From NCBI GenBank assembly GCA_937921935.1, contig CAKZWQ010000016.1, positions 57,399 to 121,398 on the forward strand: DNA of 64,000 nucleotides, in the 5' to 3' direction. This document shows positions 51,729 through 60,544 of the stretch, piece after piece. The first letter of the stretch is position 1. Every line of letters begins with the position of its first letter. The notes beneath the pieces were generated by a model that worked only from the letters and a program-made list of their open reading frames with translations, had not been told where the DNA came from and did not search any database. The stretch is from an uncultured Gammaproteobacteria bacterium. Its GTDB lineage: Bacteria > Pseudomonadota > Gammaproteobacteria > Steroidobacterales > GCA-2729495. A program made the translations under genes and the position numbers.

Positions 51729-53042
51729 TCAGGCGGTTTGTGTAGTACGGCCGCGAGAGCGCACCAGCAAAGCGGCGATGACGACGACACCATTAATAAT
51801 CGCCATCATCGTGAAGGGTGCCGAGTAGGCAATCTTGTCGAACACGATGCCGCCTACAACGGTCGCTGAGAGAATTCCGAAGGTGCCGACCCAGCTGAAC
51901 ACGCCCGCCGCTGCGCCGCGTATATGCGGCGGCGCCTCTTGTCCGAGCAGCGCGTTGCCGGCAACGACGGCGCTGATTTCGCCCACACCGAGTAGCAGGA
52001 CAGCCGGAATTGCCACGGCCATATCGAAAGGGTCGGCCACATTGCCGACGGCAAAATAGCCTACGCAGGCAAGAGCCATGGCAATGGCCATGCCCGTTAC
52101 CCGGTCGATACGATCCAGCAGCCAGCCGAAGGTGGGTGCCCAGATGCAAACAGCCAGGGTCAGGGCGCCCAGGGTCATGCCCGCCTGGGCCATAGCGCGG
52201 GTACTCTCGATGCCGGCATCGCCGCCGGCGCGGACAAACCACAGGGAGAAAAACAGGCCGATGACGGCCATGTCGCCGCGTGCGGCAAATGCGGCGAGAT
52301 AAGCCAGGCCAAGCCGCGGGTTACGCCGCGCTTCACCCAGGCCCTCGATAAAGCCTGCAACGGCGGATTTTTTCCTGGTCTGCGCTGGTGAGCCAAAGCG
52401 GCCGCCATACCAGCCAAGCCGGATGATCCCCGCCGCGATAATGCAGGCGCCGGCGGCAAACCAGTAGGTGTATCGGGCTGCGGCGGGCGGCTCATAGCCG
52501 GCGGCCTCCAGCCAGCCGGGTATTCGCGCCAGGGCGAGGGACACCAGCAATATGGCAAAGCTGGTGATAAAGGAATTGGTGCCGCCCCATTTGCCCCGGG
52601 AGACCTCCTGGGGGTAGTCCTGCATGGTGGCGATCACCGTGACCGACAGGGTTGCTACGCCTACGCCGACGACCACCCGAAACAGGCCGAGGGTGAAAAT
52701 GTCTTCGGCCATGGGATACAGAAAAGCGCCCACAGCCAGGATCAGCATGCCGACCACGCCGACTGCCCTGCGACCCGCGCGATCCGACAGCGCACCCATC
52801 ACGCCCATCAGGACCAGGGCCGTGCATTCCTGGATGAGACTGAGTACGCCGCTGACCCGACCCTGCTGATCGGCAGGGACGTTCAGCACATCGTTCAGCA
52901 AGTAGGGCTGCACGAAGGGCAGGAAAGCGACCAGGGTGACAAAGGTGAACGACGAAAAGAAAAACGTCGTCGCGTTGACCTTGCTGATGCCCGGCGTCAG
53001 CCAGAACGGTCCGAACTTAATCCCGCTGGTATCAGGCTGCAT
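51729..53042 (-). CDS. MFS transporter
   Basis: The 437-residue inner membrane protein has twelve hydrophobic helices. The loop 2-3 motif GALSDRAGRRAVGVVGM near 82-98 and the second-half TFGWLLDRIDRVTGMAI near 313-329 mark the major facilitator superfamily. The substrate is unknown. It is the middle gene between the unknown 247-residue gene (52 bases upstream) and the secreted NTF2-like gene (29 bases downstream). Confidence 0.92.
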   Translation of the reverse strand: MQPDTSGIKFGPFWLTPGISKVNATTFFFSSFTFVTLVAFLPFVQPYLLNDVLNVPADQQGRVSGVLSLIQECTALVLMGVMGALSDRAGRRAVGVVGMLILAVGAFLYPMAEDIFTLGLFRVVVGVGVATLSVTVIATMQDYPQEVSRGKWGGTNSFITSFAILLVSLALARIPGWLEAAGYEPPAAARYTYWFAAGACIIAAGIIRLGWYGGRFGSPAQTRKKSAVAGFIEGLGEARRNPRLGLAYLAAFAARGDMAVIGLFFSLWFVRAGGDAGIESTRAMAQAGMTLGALTLAVCIWAPTFGWLLDRIDRVTGMAIAMALACVGYFAVGNVADPFDMAVAIPAVLLLGVGEISAVVAGNALLGQEAPPHIRGAAAGVFSWVGTFGILSATVVGGIVFDKIAYSAPFTMMAIINGVVVIAALLVRSRGRTTQTA

Positions 53043-53094
53043 GGGCGCCCCGACCGGTAACGGTCATCATCCGCACCGGTCCAGCTACCCTTGC

Positions 53095-53838
53095 TCAGTC
53101 CAGGGGTGAGACGCTGACTTCGATCATCCGCGTCTCTTCATTCCATGGCGAGACATCAAATTTCACCTGCAGATGCTCGGCATAGCCGTGGAAGCGCGGA
53201 GTGGTCCATTCCTCATGGATTTTCTGTTCCGTCAGGTTGGTCCAGATATTGCGTTTCCAGCCTTTCTCCAGCACCCGTTTGTAGGGCGACAGGTAAGAGA
53301 CGCGATGACCCTCGTCATGCCACTGGAAGCCTTCGGCGACGACCAGGTCGCGCCAGCAGGTGGGGGTGGTCACTGCATCGAGGGCCAGGCTGTAGTCGCC
53401 CGTCTGCTCTATCCAGTAAACCCGTTCGCCGAGAATCTCGCGCATTGAGTGCACATCGTGATGAATCATCTGGGCGGCTGAGTCGGTGGCGAAGGCGTAT
53501 TCGATCCACTTTAACTGTTCCTTGATCAGAGAGTCGTTGCCCTGGTGGTAATAAGGCATCTTCATCTGATAGGTGCGAATGGTATTGCCGATTATGCGAC
53601 CGAACTCCGCATCGCGATCTTCGATCAGATTGTCTTCCACGCCGATCTTTTCAGCGATCAGATCCGCGACGGCGCGACCAATTTCCGCGCACTTGGCGTT
53701 ATAGGCGTCCTCCATGGAGCGCGCGTAGGCATTAAAGCCGAACCAGCCTTTCATGATGGCGTCGGCCCGAGCGCGTTCCTGTTCGGTCATTTGCTCGGTC
53801 ATGCTTTGCCTGACTTCGGCGGCGCTGGCTGCATTCAT
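53095..53838 (-). CDS. Unrecognised soluble protein heading an MFS operon
   Basis: I do not recognise this 247-residue product. There is no signal peptide or membrane helix. The N-terminal half is helical with KGWFGFNAYARSMEDAY near 30-46 and IGVEDNLIEDRDAEFGRIIG near 65-84. The C-terminal half is rich in aromatic and polar residues: QMIHHDVHSMREILGERVYW, FQWHDEGHRVSYLSPYKRV and FHGYAEHLQVKFDVSP. The many His and Trp residues suggest an enzyme or ligand-binding protein. It is the first gene of a three-gene minus-strand run (this gene, MFS, NTF2-like) and is divergent from the LLM oxidoreductase. Confidence 0.7.
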   Translation of the reverse strand: MNAASAAEVRQSMTEQMTEQERARADAIMKGWFGFNAYARSMEDAYNAKCAEIGRAVADLIAEKIGVEDNLIEDRDAEFGRIIGNTIRTYQMKMPYYHQGNDSLIKEQLKWIEYAFATDSAAQMIHHDVHSMREILGERVYWIEQTGDYSLALDAVTTPTCWRDLVVAEGFQWHDEGHRVSYLSPYKRVLEKGWKRNIWTNLTEQKIHEEWTTPRFHGYAEHLQVKFDVSPWNEETRMIEVSVSPLD

Positions 53839-54130
53839 GGCTTGTCCCTCTGTCGTGTTGGTTTATGCCTTAACCATACCCCGCGTATCGCTGTCGGGCA
53901 CACAGTCCGGGCTGCTCTGAGTATTATCGGATCTGCTGCCGGAAATAGATTTTTTATTTTATTAACAAAGACTTAACCAGTTCCTGATTGCCCTCGGAAC
54001 AAGGCTTTCACCCACACGATCTGCCCGCGCGTCCACCAGATGACTAAACGGGGCTAAATCCGGTTGGAAACCAGCACGAACCGCGGTCGGCCGGTACCCT
54101 TGGCCGCCCGAAAATACACGGAGCACAGCA
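53839..54130. promoter_or_regulatory. Divergent promoter region, AT-rich core
   Basis: No gene lies in these 292 bases. An AT-rich core, TAGATTTTTTATTTTATTAAC near 53947-53966, stands out in GC-rich DNA and is a likely promoter or regulator site for the genes on either side. I could not assign boxes with confidence. Confidence 0.4.
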
Positions 54131-55165
54131 GTGCCGGAGATTGGAATCGTGATGGAGGCTTCGCCGGGTTATACGGCGAAACTGGCGGCGGAAATTGAAG
54201 CCATGGGCTTTGATGCTTTGCTCTGCCCGGATACTCAGAACCTGAGTCCGGATCCCCTGGCCCAGCTGGCCCTGGCGGCGCAAACCACCCAGCGCATCAT
54301 GCTGGGTACCGGCGTCACGAATCCGGTGACCCGCGATGTGGCCGTGACGGCCTGCGCCCTGGCAACCCTGCAGGCGGAGTCGCAGGGACGCGCCCTGTGC
54401 GGGATTGGCCGGGGTGATTCTTCGGCCGAACATATTGGTATTCGCAATGCGACCACTGCCCAGCTGCAAACCTTCGTGCAGCGGTTTCAGGCCTACACCC
54501 GGGGCGAGACTGTCGATCGGGATGGCACGCCGTCAGCCATGCGCTGGTTTGACTCAGTCGACGTGGCCCCGGTGCCTGTGGACATTGCCTGCACCGGTCC
54601 GAAAACCATTCGCATGGCCGTGGATACGGGGGACCGAATCAGTTTCGCCGTAGGCAGCGCGCCCGAGCGTCTGAGCTGGGCCATGGGTGTTGCCCTGGAC
54701 CGTCTTAAGGAGACCGGCCGACCGCGCGAAGACCTGAGCATCGGCGCCTTCGTCAACCTGGTGTGTGACGCGAACGAGCAGCGGGCCATAGAACTGGGCC
54801 GGATGATCTCCGGCATGGTGGCCCACTTTGCCGGTATGAAGAACGCCCCCCTGGATCATTTACCGCCGCAACTGCGCCCCATGGCTGAACATATGCAGAG
54901 TGACTACGACATGGCCCATCATGCCCAGGAAGAAGGCGAGCACCTGGGCGCGGTGACCGATGAATTCGTCGACTGGTTCTCTATTTGCGGGCCTGTCGAC
55001 AAGTGTCGCGATCGTTTGCAGGAGTTGATGGGCCTGGGCCTGGACCACGTCTATCTGCTGGGTGGCTCAGCTGTTGCTCACCCCCACGGCGCCCGCCAGG
55101 AAGCTATGGTGGAGCAGAGCCGACTGTTTGCGGAACAGATCCTGCCGATCTTGCATAACGCCTGA
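54131..55165 (+). CDS. LLM-class flavin-dependent oxidoreductase
   Basis: The 344-residue product is a luciferase-like TIM-barrel flavoprotein, using FMN or F420. Visible are ALLCPDTQNLSPDPL near 30-44, RIMLGTGVTNPVTRDV near 55-70, ALCGIGRGDSSAEHIG near 88-103 (the flavin phosphate loop) and VYLLGGS near the end. The start is GTG at 54131 with GGAG nine bases before it. Such enzymes oxidise or reduce small organic molecules. The gene is divergent from the MFS operon, and a joint catabolic role is an inference. Confidence 0.88.
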   Translation: MPEIGIVMEASPGYTAKLAAEIEAMGFDALLCPDTQNLSPDPLAQLALAAQTTQRIMLGTGVTNPVTRDVAVTACALATLQAESQGRALCGIGRGDSSAEHIGIRNATTAQLQTFVQRFQAYTRGETVDRDGTPSAMRWFDSVDVAPVPVDIACTGPKTIRMAVDTGDRISFAVGSAPERLSWAMGVALDRLKETGRPREDLSIGAFVNLVCDANEQRAIELGRMISGMVAHFAGMKNAPLDHLPPQLRPMAEHMQSDYDMAHHAQEEGEHLGAVTDEFVDWFSICGPVDKCRDRLQELMGLGLDHVYLLGGSAVAHPHGARQEAMVEQSRLFAEQILPILHNA

Positions 55166-55226
55166 CGGCGGGATAGCTGTGATGCGAGTCACGGGCGGCG
55201 CGCGCCGGTGCGCCTAAGCTGCGCCC

Positions 55227-56156
55227 GTGGACTTTTATTACCTGCCAGCCTTTGCCGTTTTTGGCGCTCTTGCCGCCACGGTGGCCTGTGTCTACCTGGT
55301 GTGCGCCAGCCTGGCCGCGCGCCTGGCCGGCATGCTGCGCCGGCGGCGCAAGCGAGGCCGGGTTTCCCGGCCGGGCGAGGCCGTGCGCAGCATCCTGTCC
55401 GTTACCGACGCCAGGCTGCGACACCTGGGCACCGCCTTGTTGCTGTTTATCAGCGGCAGCCTGTTGTTATCGGTTTTTGGCGAGCGCGGCTGGTGGTCGG
55501 ACCTGCCATTGCGGCTCTGGGCGATTCTGGCCCTGGCTGTGCTGGTTCTGCTGGGCTTTGCTGTGGTTCGCGTGCATCACCTGATGACTTATCGCTGGCG
55601 GCTACGGCGGTTACTGGAAGTGCATGAAGATGTTGCGGTCAGGCTTAGCGAAGCCCAAACACGCGGTAACCGGGTCCATTTTGCCGTGCCCGCCGGCGGT
55701 AGTTGCATTGATACCGTCGTGACCGGGCCTAATGGTATTTACGCCCTGCGTATTTTGCCGTCGCCGCCCGGCGCTGACAGTGTTTCCCTGGTGAATGATC
55801 AGCTGCACTTCGAACCGGTTGGTGAGCGTTTCGATCTGGCCCGAACCTTCGCCACCGGTCGTGCCCTGGCCAAGGCGATAGATCAGGGCACGGGCGTTCG
55901 TGCCCTGGTGCAGCCGGTGATCATCGTGCCTGACTGCCGCATCAGCAGCGGCGATAACGGCCGCTGTCTGATCGTAAATCGTGACACCTGCGTCAGCTTC
56001 GTGGGTTGGCGCAATTCCAGCGCCTTCCTGATGGAAGATGAAACCGCCAGCATCGACCAATGGTTGTCCAATCACACGGTTTCGCGCGACAGTGATGCGC
56101 GACGGGCCGCGAGGGCAACTTTAGGCAACGCAGTGCCGCCGCCGGCCATGGTGTGA
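55227..56156 (+). CDS. Membrane protein with NERD-like domain
   Basis: The 309-residue product has three or four hydrophobic helices near the N-terminus (about 5-30, 66-85 and 92-115), then a soluble part (about 130-260). There, DTVVTGPNGIYALRIL near 159-174 resembles the core of NERD (nuclease-related) domains, where an Asp and a Glu-x-Lys pair normally follow. The expected Glu and Lys are replaced (YALRIL), so nuclease activity is doubtful. GKAL-like helix and SFVGWRNSSAF strand follow, as in NERD proteins. The start is GTG. The family call is tentative. Confidence 0.5.
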   Translation: MDFYYLPAFAVFGALAATVACVYLVCASLAARLAGMLRRRRKRGRVSRPGEAVRSILSVTDARLRHLGTALLLFISGSLLLSVFGERGWWSDLPLRLWAILALAVLVLLGFAVVRVHHLMTYRWRLRRLLEVHEDVAVRLSEAQTRGNRVHFAVPAGGSCIDTVVTGPNGIYALRILPSPPGADSVSLVNDQLHFEPVGERFDLARTFATGRALAKAIDQGTGVRALVQPVIIVPDCRISSGDNGRCLIVNRDTCVSFVGWRNSSAFLMEDETASIDQWLSNHTVSRDSDARRAARATLGNAVPPPAMV

Positions 56157-56199
56157 TAACCGTGCCGACGACACAGGGTGCCGGATTTAGCCTGCCGGC

Positions 56200-57177
56200 T
56201 TAGTCCGCCGTCTTGCCGGCCCGGGCATCAAGCACTTTCTTGAATTCACCGGCCGAACTGGTCATTACCGGTCCCAGCCATTCTTTCGGCGCTTCCAAGT
56301 ATTTGGGGAAGTTTTTCTCAGTAAAATCAAGAATATAGCGAGGCAGGTCCGCGGCGCCGTTCATCAGTTTCATGCTGTGACTATGAAAAGAGACCACGCC
56401 GGGGTTGGCACCCATCTGCATCCAGGGTAGCCAGTTTGCAATGCGCGTCCAGGACATGACGCAACTGGCCGAGGTGATATTGGGATCAAGAATTTCGCTC
56501 TTGCGGCCGGTTATTCCCCACAGCTCTGCATGCTGATCGATATCGCCGGACGAATACATCGGGTAGTCAGCCCGGCTTAGCTCAGCCTGTTTCTGGATGT
56601 AGAAGTTCCACTGGAACACCACATCATCCCCGTAGGCCACGTAAGGGTAGGGCGGTGACAGGATCGGATTACCCTCGCGGGCAAAGACGCCGTTCACCGG
56701 ATCGTTGGCGATATGGAAGACTTCCACTTCCTTGCCGCCCAGCCAGGGGTTTTTCCAGGTCTCCAGGATTTCACCGGTGACGGGATCCAGGTAATACAAA
56801 ACTTCACGGCTATAAATCCGCCAGCCTTCTTCCACTTCTTCGATGCGGGTAGCACCAATACCGAAAGTTTTGAACAGGCGGTGGTTTTTTTCCTGCGGGA
56901 TCATGACCCAGGCTTCGCCGGGGAAGGCGAACAGGCAATCCTTGCCGCTTAAGTCGGCGCGCAATTTCAGCATGGCCATGAAGTTGGTTTCCGGATCATC
57001 CAGGTCCAGGCTTTTGCTGCGGGGGATATCCAGTTTTGAGGTACGCGTCATCTGCAGCGGCCCGCTATAGCGGGCTTCATGGCCTCCTGCCAGCGCGGTC
57101 GGCGCGGCGGCGGTTGCCGCGAGGGTGCCGGCGGCGGTGAGCAGATGGCGGCGATTCAGGGTGTCGTCATTTTTCAT
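56200..57177 (-). CDS. DUF1838 protein with twin-arginine signal
   Basis: The 325-residue product begins with a Tat-type signal: NRRHLLTAAGTLAATAAAPTALAG, the twin Arg at residues 9-10 and a cleavage site near 30. The mature part matches DUF1838: LDLDDPETNFMAMLKLRADL near 57-76, LYYLDPVTGEILETWKNPW near 133-151 and WTRIANWLPWMQMG near 243-256. Family function is unknown. A Tat signal suggests a folded, perhaps cofactor-bearing, periplasmic protein. The frame is open far upstream (57513), but that part is a fossil of another gene. Start ATG at 57177. Confidence 0.87.
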   Translation of the reverse strand: MKNDDTLNRRHLLTAAGTLAATAAAPTALAGGHEARYSGPLQMTRTSKLDIPRSKSLDLDDPETNFMAMLKLRADLSGKDCLFAFPGEAWVMIPQEKNHRLFKTFGIGATRIEEVEEGWRIYSREVLYYLDPVTGEILETWKNPWLGGKEVEVFHIANDPVNGVFAREGNPILSPPYPYVAYGDDVVFQWNFYIQKQAELSRADYPMYSSGDIDQHAELWGITGRKSEILDPNITSASCVMSWTRIANWLPWMQMGANPGVVSFHSHSMKLMNGAADLPRYILDFTEKNFPKYLEAPKEWLGPVMTSSAGEFKKVLDARAGKTAD

Positions 57178-57287
57178 GGGGCCTTTGCCTTTTGGTGATC
57201 GGGTGCCTGCAACCATTTTGCCTCGGTTGCCGGTGGACTGGACAGGGTGCCGAGGCAGGCGATGAGTGGGTTGCATCCGGTTGCCGA

Positions 57288-57626
57288 CAGGGGCAGCTGG
57301 CTTCTGTTCGCTAAGCGGGGCGGCCTGTTCCGGCGGTTCGCGGCAGTGAGCCAGGTCCTTGGTCAGGCTGGCGTAGCGTCCATGGTGCAGATAAGGAGCC
57401 GTCTGGCTCTCGTTACGCAGGCTGCAAACTTTGCAGTCGCTGCGTAGTTCAGGGGCCGGTTCAGGGTCCAGGCAGCGTGATGGCCGGCAGCCCTCAGCCC
57501 GTGCAACGCGCAAACCAGCCAGGCAAACCTCGTCCAGCAGGTCGGCACGGACGCCGAACAGCCGGCACGGATTCGGTGGCCGGCAACTGAAATACTCCAG
57601 TGGCGACGTTTTTAAGGATTGCCTGG
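57288..57626 (-). pseudogene. Fossil of a di-heme cytochrome c peroxidase (MauG/CcpA family), C-terminal part
   Basis: The minus strand between PPK2 and DUF1838 holds an open frame with no start codon that ends in frame with DUF1838. It contains CSLRNESQTAPYLHHGRYASL near 57369-57431 and TKDLAHCREPPEQAAP just after. This is the C-terminal signature of bacterial di-heme peroxidases, where PSLRN...TAPYLHDGRYATLEEVLAHY is usual. No CxxCH heme-binding motif and no N-terminal part remain. Several aromatic or Pro positions are now Cys, as expected for decay. Upstream parts of the frame (NPCRLFGVRADLLDEV) may belong to the same protein. The rest of this 461-base gap holds nothing else I can support. 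Confidence 0.6.
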
Positions 57627-57638
57627 GTCCCGGTGCGG

Positions 57639-58595
57639 CTAACCCAGCAGGTGGCGGTCCTTCTCGATAACCTGGGAGGGCGTGCCTACGATCAGGGGGT
57701 CGGGGCCATGCACGACGTGACGGTCCTTATCCGGGTAATCCAGATGGGCGAGAAAGTGCTGCATGCAGTTCAGGCGCGCACGTTTTTTATCATCGCTTTT
57801 GACGACCGTCCACGGCGCGTCGGCCGTGTCCGTATAAAAGAACATGGATTCCTTGGCCTTGGTGTAGGCCTTCCACTTGTCCTGAGACACCCGGTCAATG
57901 GGGCTGAGCTTCCACTGCTTCAGCGGGTCGTGTTCGCGGGAGACGAAGCGGCGGTGCTGTTCTTCCTGGGTGACGGAAAACCAGTACTTATAGAAGTGAA
58001 TGCCTGAGCGCACCAGCATGCGTTCCAGTTCCGGCACCTGGCGCATGAATTCCAGGTACTGGGTCGACGAGCAAAAGCCCATGACTTTTTCCACGCCGGC
58101 GCGGTTGTACCAGGAGCGATCGAAGAAGACCATTTCGCCGCGGGTCGGCATGTGCTGAATATAACGCTGGAAATACCACTGTCCGGCTTCCACCTCCGAC
58201 GGTTTTTCCAGGGCGACCACCCGTGCGGCTCTTGGATTGAGATGCTCCATGAAGCGCTTGATGGTGCCGCCCTTGCCGGCGGCATCCCGGCCCTCGAACA
58301 GCACCACGATGCGTTGCCCGGTCTGCTTGACCCAGTTCTGAACCTTCAGCAGTTCCGTCTGCAGTTCCTGCTTGTGCCGCTCATAGGGCAGTCGGCGAAT
58401 GCGGTTTTTGTATGGGTAGACACCGTTACTGAACAGCTCACGGATTTCGTCCGGGCTGTGGCGCAGTTCGCTGAGCAGGATACTTCTACGGCGACGCTTG
58501 CGTGCAGCAGGGGCTGGTTTGGTTGGCGGCTCAATCGTGGTGGTTTTCGCTGGTGCCGGTTCAGCGCCCGCGGTTTTTAGTGCTCCGTTTCCCAT
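57639..58595 (-). CDS. ppk2: Polyphosphate kinase 2
   Basis: The 318-residue product uses polyphosphate to phosphorylate nucleotides, or runs the reverse reaction. A basic, disordered N-terminus (1-40, with KRRRRS) precedes the P-loop kinase domain: FEGRDAAGKGGTIKRFMEHL (100-119, Walker A), the lid FFDRSWYNRAGVE (157-169), and FRRF/VSREHDPLKQWKLSPID near 220-235. It is the single-domain PPK2 type. The gene lies downstream of the UbiD-family gene by 160 bases with a hairpin between, so it is probably a separate unit. Confidence 0.93.
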   Translation of the reverse strand: MGNGALKTAGAEPAPAKTTTIEPPTKPAPAARKRRRRSILLSELRHSPDEIRELFSNGVYPYKNRIRRLPYERHKQELQTELLKVQNWVKQTGQRIVVLFEGRDAAGKGGTIKRFMEHLNPRAARVVALEKPSEVEAGQWYFQRYIQHMPTRGEMVFFDRSWYNRAGVEKVMGFCSSTQYLEFMRQVPELERMLVRSGIHFYKYWFSVTQEEQHRRFVSREHDPLKQWKLSPIDRVSQDKWKAYTKAKESMFFYTDTADAPWTVVKSDDKKRARLNCMQHFLAHLDYPDKDRHVVHGPDPLIVGTPSQVIEKDRHLLG

Positions 58596-58716
58596 TTCAG
58601 CCTCAAATCGCTACAGACAGACAGGAGCACATTCTCCGCCGAAGGGTCGGTCCGGGAAATACGTAGATGTCGCGAGCCGCGAAGGGCTAAAACTGTGAGG
58701 GGGTTCTCAGGTAGTA

Positions 58717-58748
58717 ACGGCCGGCGAATCGCTGCCTTCGCCGGCCGT
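58717..58748 (-). terminator. Strong hairpin after the UbiD gene
   Basis: ACGGCCGGCGAA (58717-58728) and TTCGCCGGCCGT (58737-58748) pair over 12 bases with an 8-base loop, just past the UbiD stop at 58756. No T-run follows on the minus strand, so it may stop transcription weakly or protect the mRNA end. Confidence 0.5.
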
Positions 58749-58755
58749 CAGCCTG

Positions 58756-60438
58756 TCAGCTCATCCAGCCGCGCAGCAGATTCATGTACTCGGCCTGAAC
58801 CTCGGCGAAAGCATCGGGTGCGCCTTCCTCGAGCAGGGCCCGGTTGGATTTGGCAAAGTTTTCCTTGCCGCCTTCTTCCGGCCACTTGCGCGTTGCGTCG
58901 ATCACGATCTTGCTGGTGCGGCCGTATTTCGGCTGGCTCGGATCCGTGAACAGGCCGCCGCCCTCGTCGAGGACATAGAAAGCGTCCTTCGGCTGCCAGC
59001 GTGCACCGACGGCCGCGATGACTTCCCGCTGATCGAGGACGTTCACATCCTTGTCCAGCACGATCACGATCTTGGCTACACCAAAGCCGGAAACAACCTT
59101 TTTGCCGGCTTCCAGACCCTGGCCCGGCCCGGTTTTGTCGATAGCCATGTGAAACACGCCCATGGAGTACTGGGGCCCGTGGTAGGCCACCAGGTTCGGA
59201 ATCTGGCGCCGCAGGAACCGTGTGTATAGCGATTCAAAGGGCGCGGTAATGCTGCCCTTCTGCATACCGGTGAAGGCATTCATGAGCCAGGGATTTTTGC
59301 GATGGGTGACCGTGTTGATGGTCATCCAGAAATTCTCTTCCTTGAACTGGCCCAGGTAACCGAACATCTCACCGAAGGGCCCCTCCGGCTTCATGGGCGC
59401 CGTCAGATCCACGGTGCCCTCGATCACCATTTCCGCGTGGGCCGGCACCATAATATCGCTGTCCTCGGACTTCACCACGTCGATGGCCTTGCCGCGCATG
59501 CCGCCGGCTATGGCCAGTTCATCGATGGGTTTCGGGTTCTTGCCAAAGCGCAGGGCAATCCTTGTTCCGCTGATCATCCAGGTGATGGGGTCCTGGCCGA
59601 TCACGATGGAGATATGCGCGTATTTCTCACCGCGTTCCTTGGCAGCCATCAGCATTTTGTTGTTGGTCTGATTCGGCTCCGGGTTGACGCCGATCTCGCG
59701 CGGACCCCGGACCTGGCAGCGATAGGTGCCGAAGTTGGGCCCCATCTCCGGGTCCACCATGAAGTGCGACCCTGTATTGATGTAGCGCCCGCCGTCCGCC
59801 GGGTTGGTTTTCAGGAACGGGAAACTGGTGATGTCGATTTCATCACCTTTCAGCACCACTTCCTTGCACGGCGCTTCACTGCGTTCCATTGCCACCGGTG
59901 GAATCTGCGGATACTGACCGCTGTTTGCCTCCAGCATGTCGCCCAGGTAGTCCATCGCCTTCCAGTAGCTGTTGTGATAGCTGTTCCAGTCGGGCTCCAG
60001 TCCCCAGGCCAGGCATTCGCAGAACCAGTGCCCGGAAATATTGCCGATGACCGGGCCTTTCATCCATTCACCGTCCACCTTTAGCTCTTCAAACATCACC
60101 GTCGGCGAGGCATAGGTGCTGTACATGTCGGTCATGCTGAAGAATAGGGCGGTGGCGTGGTAGCGATCCTGGTCAATACGCGGTACGCGCATCACGAGCC
60201 CGTTGGCTTCCAGGCAGGCCACCCAGTCGCGGATGGAGTCGAAGGGTGCCTGCGGGCCCTTGTTGAATTTCTTCCCGGCCTTGTCAGGGCCTCGATGACC
60301 GATGGCTTCGGCAGGTTCGCTCGCGCCCACACTGAGTGCTGCGAGGGCTGAAGTCAGGGCCAGCGCGTCGCGACGCGACATGCGGGACAGCGTTGCCTCG
60401 CTATTTTGTTCGTTTTGCTTCTGTTCTGAGTCGGCCAT
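58756..60438 (-). CDS. UbiD-family decarboxylase with twin-arginine signal
   Basis: The 560-residue product begins with a Tat signal: MSRRDALALTSALAALSVGAS at 20-40, the twin Arg at 22-23. The mature part is a UbiD-family protein: YINTGSHFMVDPEMGPNFGTYRCQV near 205-230, ELAIAGGMRGKAIDVVKSED near 315-334, VPAHAEMVIEGTVDL near 338-352 and PEGPFGEMFGYLG near 357-369. These blocks match the prFMN-binding and catalytic regions of the family. UbiD enzymes normally act in the cytosol, so an exported one is unusual; Tat export of folded cofactor proteins would suit it. GAGG precedes the ATG at 60438. It is the third gene of the cupin-MFS-UbiD run. Confidence 0.88.
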   Translation of the reverse strand: MADSEQKQNEQNSEATLSRMSRRDALALTSALAALSVGASEPAEAIGHRGPDKAGKKFNKGPQAPFDSIRDWVACLEANGLVMRVPRIDQDRYHATALFFSMTDMYSTYASPTVMFEELKVDGEWMKGPVIGNISGHWFCECLAWGLEPDWNSYHNSYWKAMDYLGDMLEANSGQYPQIPPVAMERSEAPCKEVVLKGDEIDITSFPFLKTNPADGGRYINTGSHFMVDPEMGPNFGTYRCQVRGPREIGVNPEPNQTNNKMLMAAKERGEKYAHISIVIGQDPITWMISGTRIALRFGKNPKPIDELAIAGGMRGKAIDVVKSEDSDIMVPAHAEMVIEGTVDLTAPMKPEGPFGEMFGYLGQFKEENFWMTINTVTHRKNPWLMNAFTGMQKGSITAPFESLYTRFLRRQIPNLVAYHGPQYSMGVFHMAIDKTGPGQGLEAGKKVVSGFGVAKIVIVLDKDVNVLDQREVIAAVGARWQPKDAFYVLDEGGGLFTDPSQPKYGRTSKIVIDATRKWPEEGGKENFAKSNRALLEEGAPDAFAEVQAEYMNLLRGWMS

Positions 60439-60544
60439 GGAATTCCTCGATTCGGTGTCTGAGCAATGGCCTGATTGTGGCCTGTCGCGTGGGCCGGAGG
60501 AAAATGCTGTTTCGGTTTGTCCGAAGACCGCACGGCGGCGCGGG

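Noticed and set aside
57177..57513. N-terminal extension of the DUF1838 protein
   Set aside because: The Tat leader at 57177 is a clear true start; the extension is the peroxidase fossil in the same frame.
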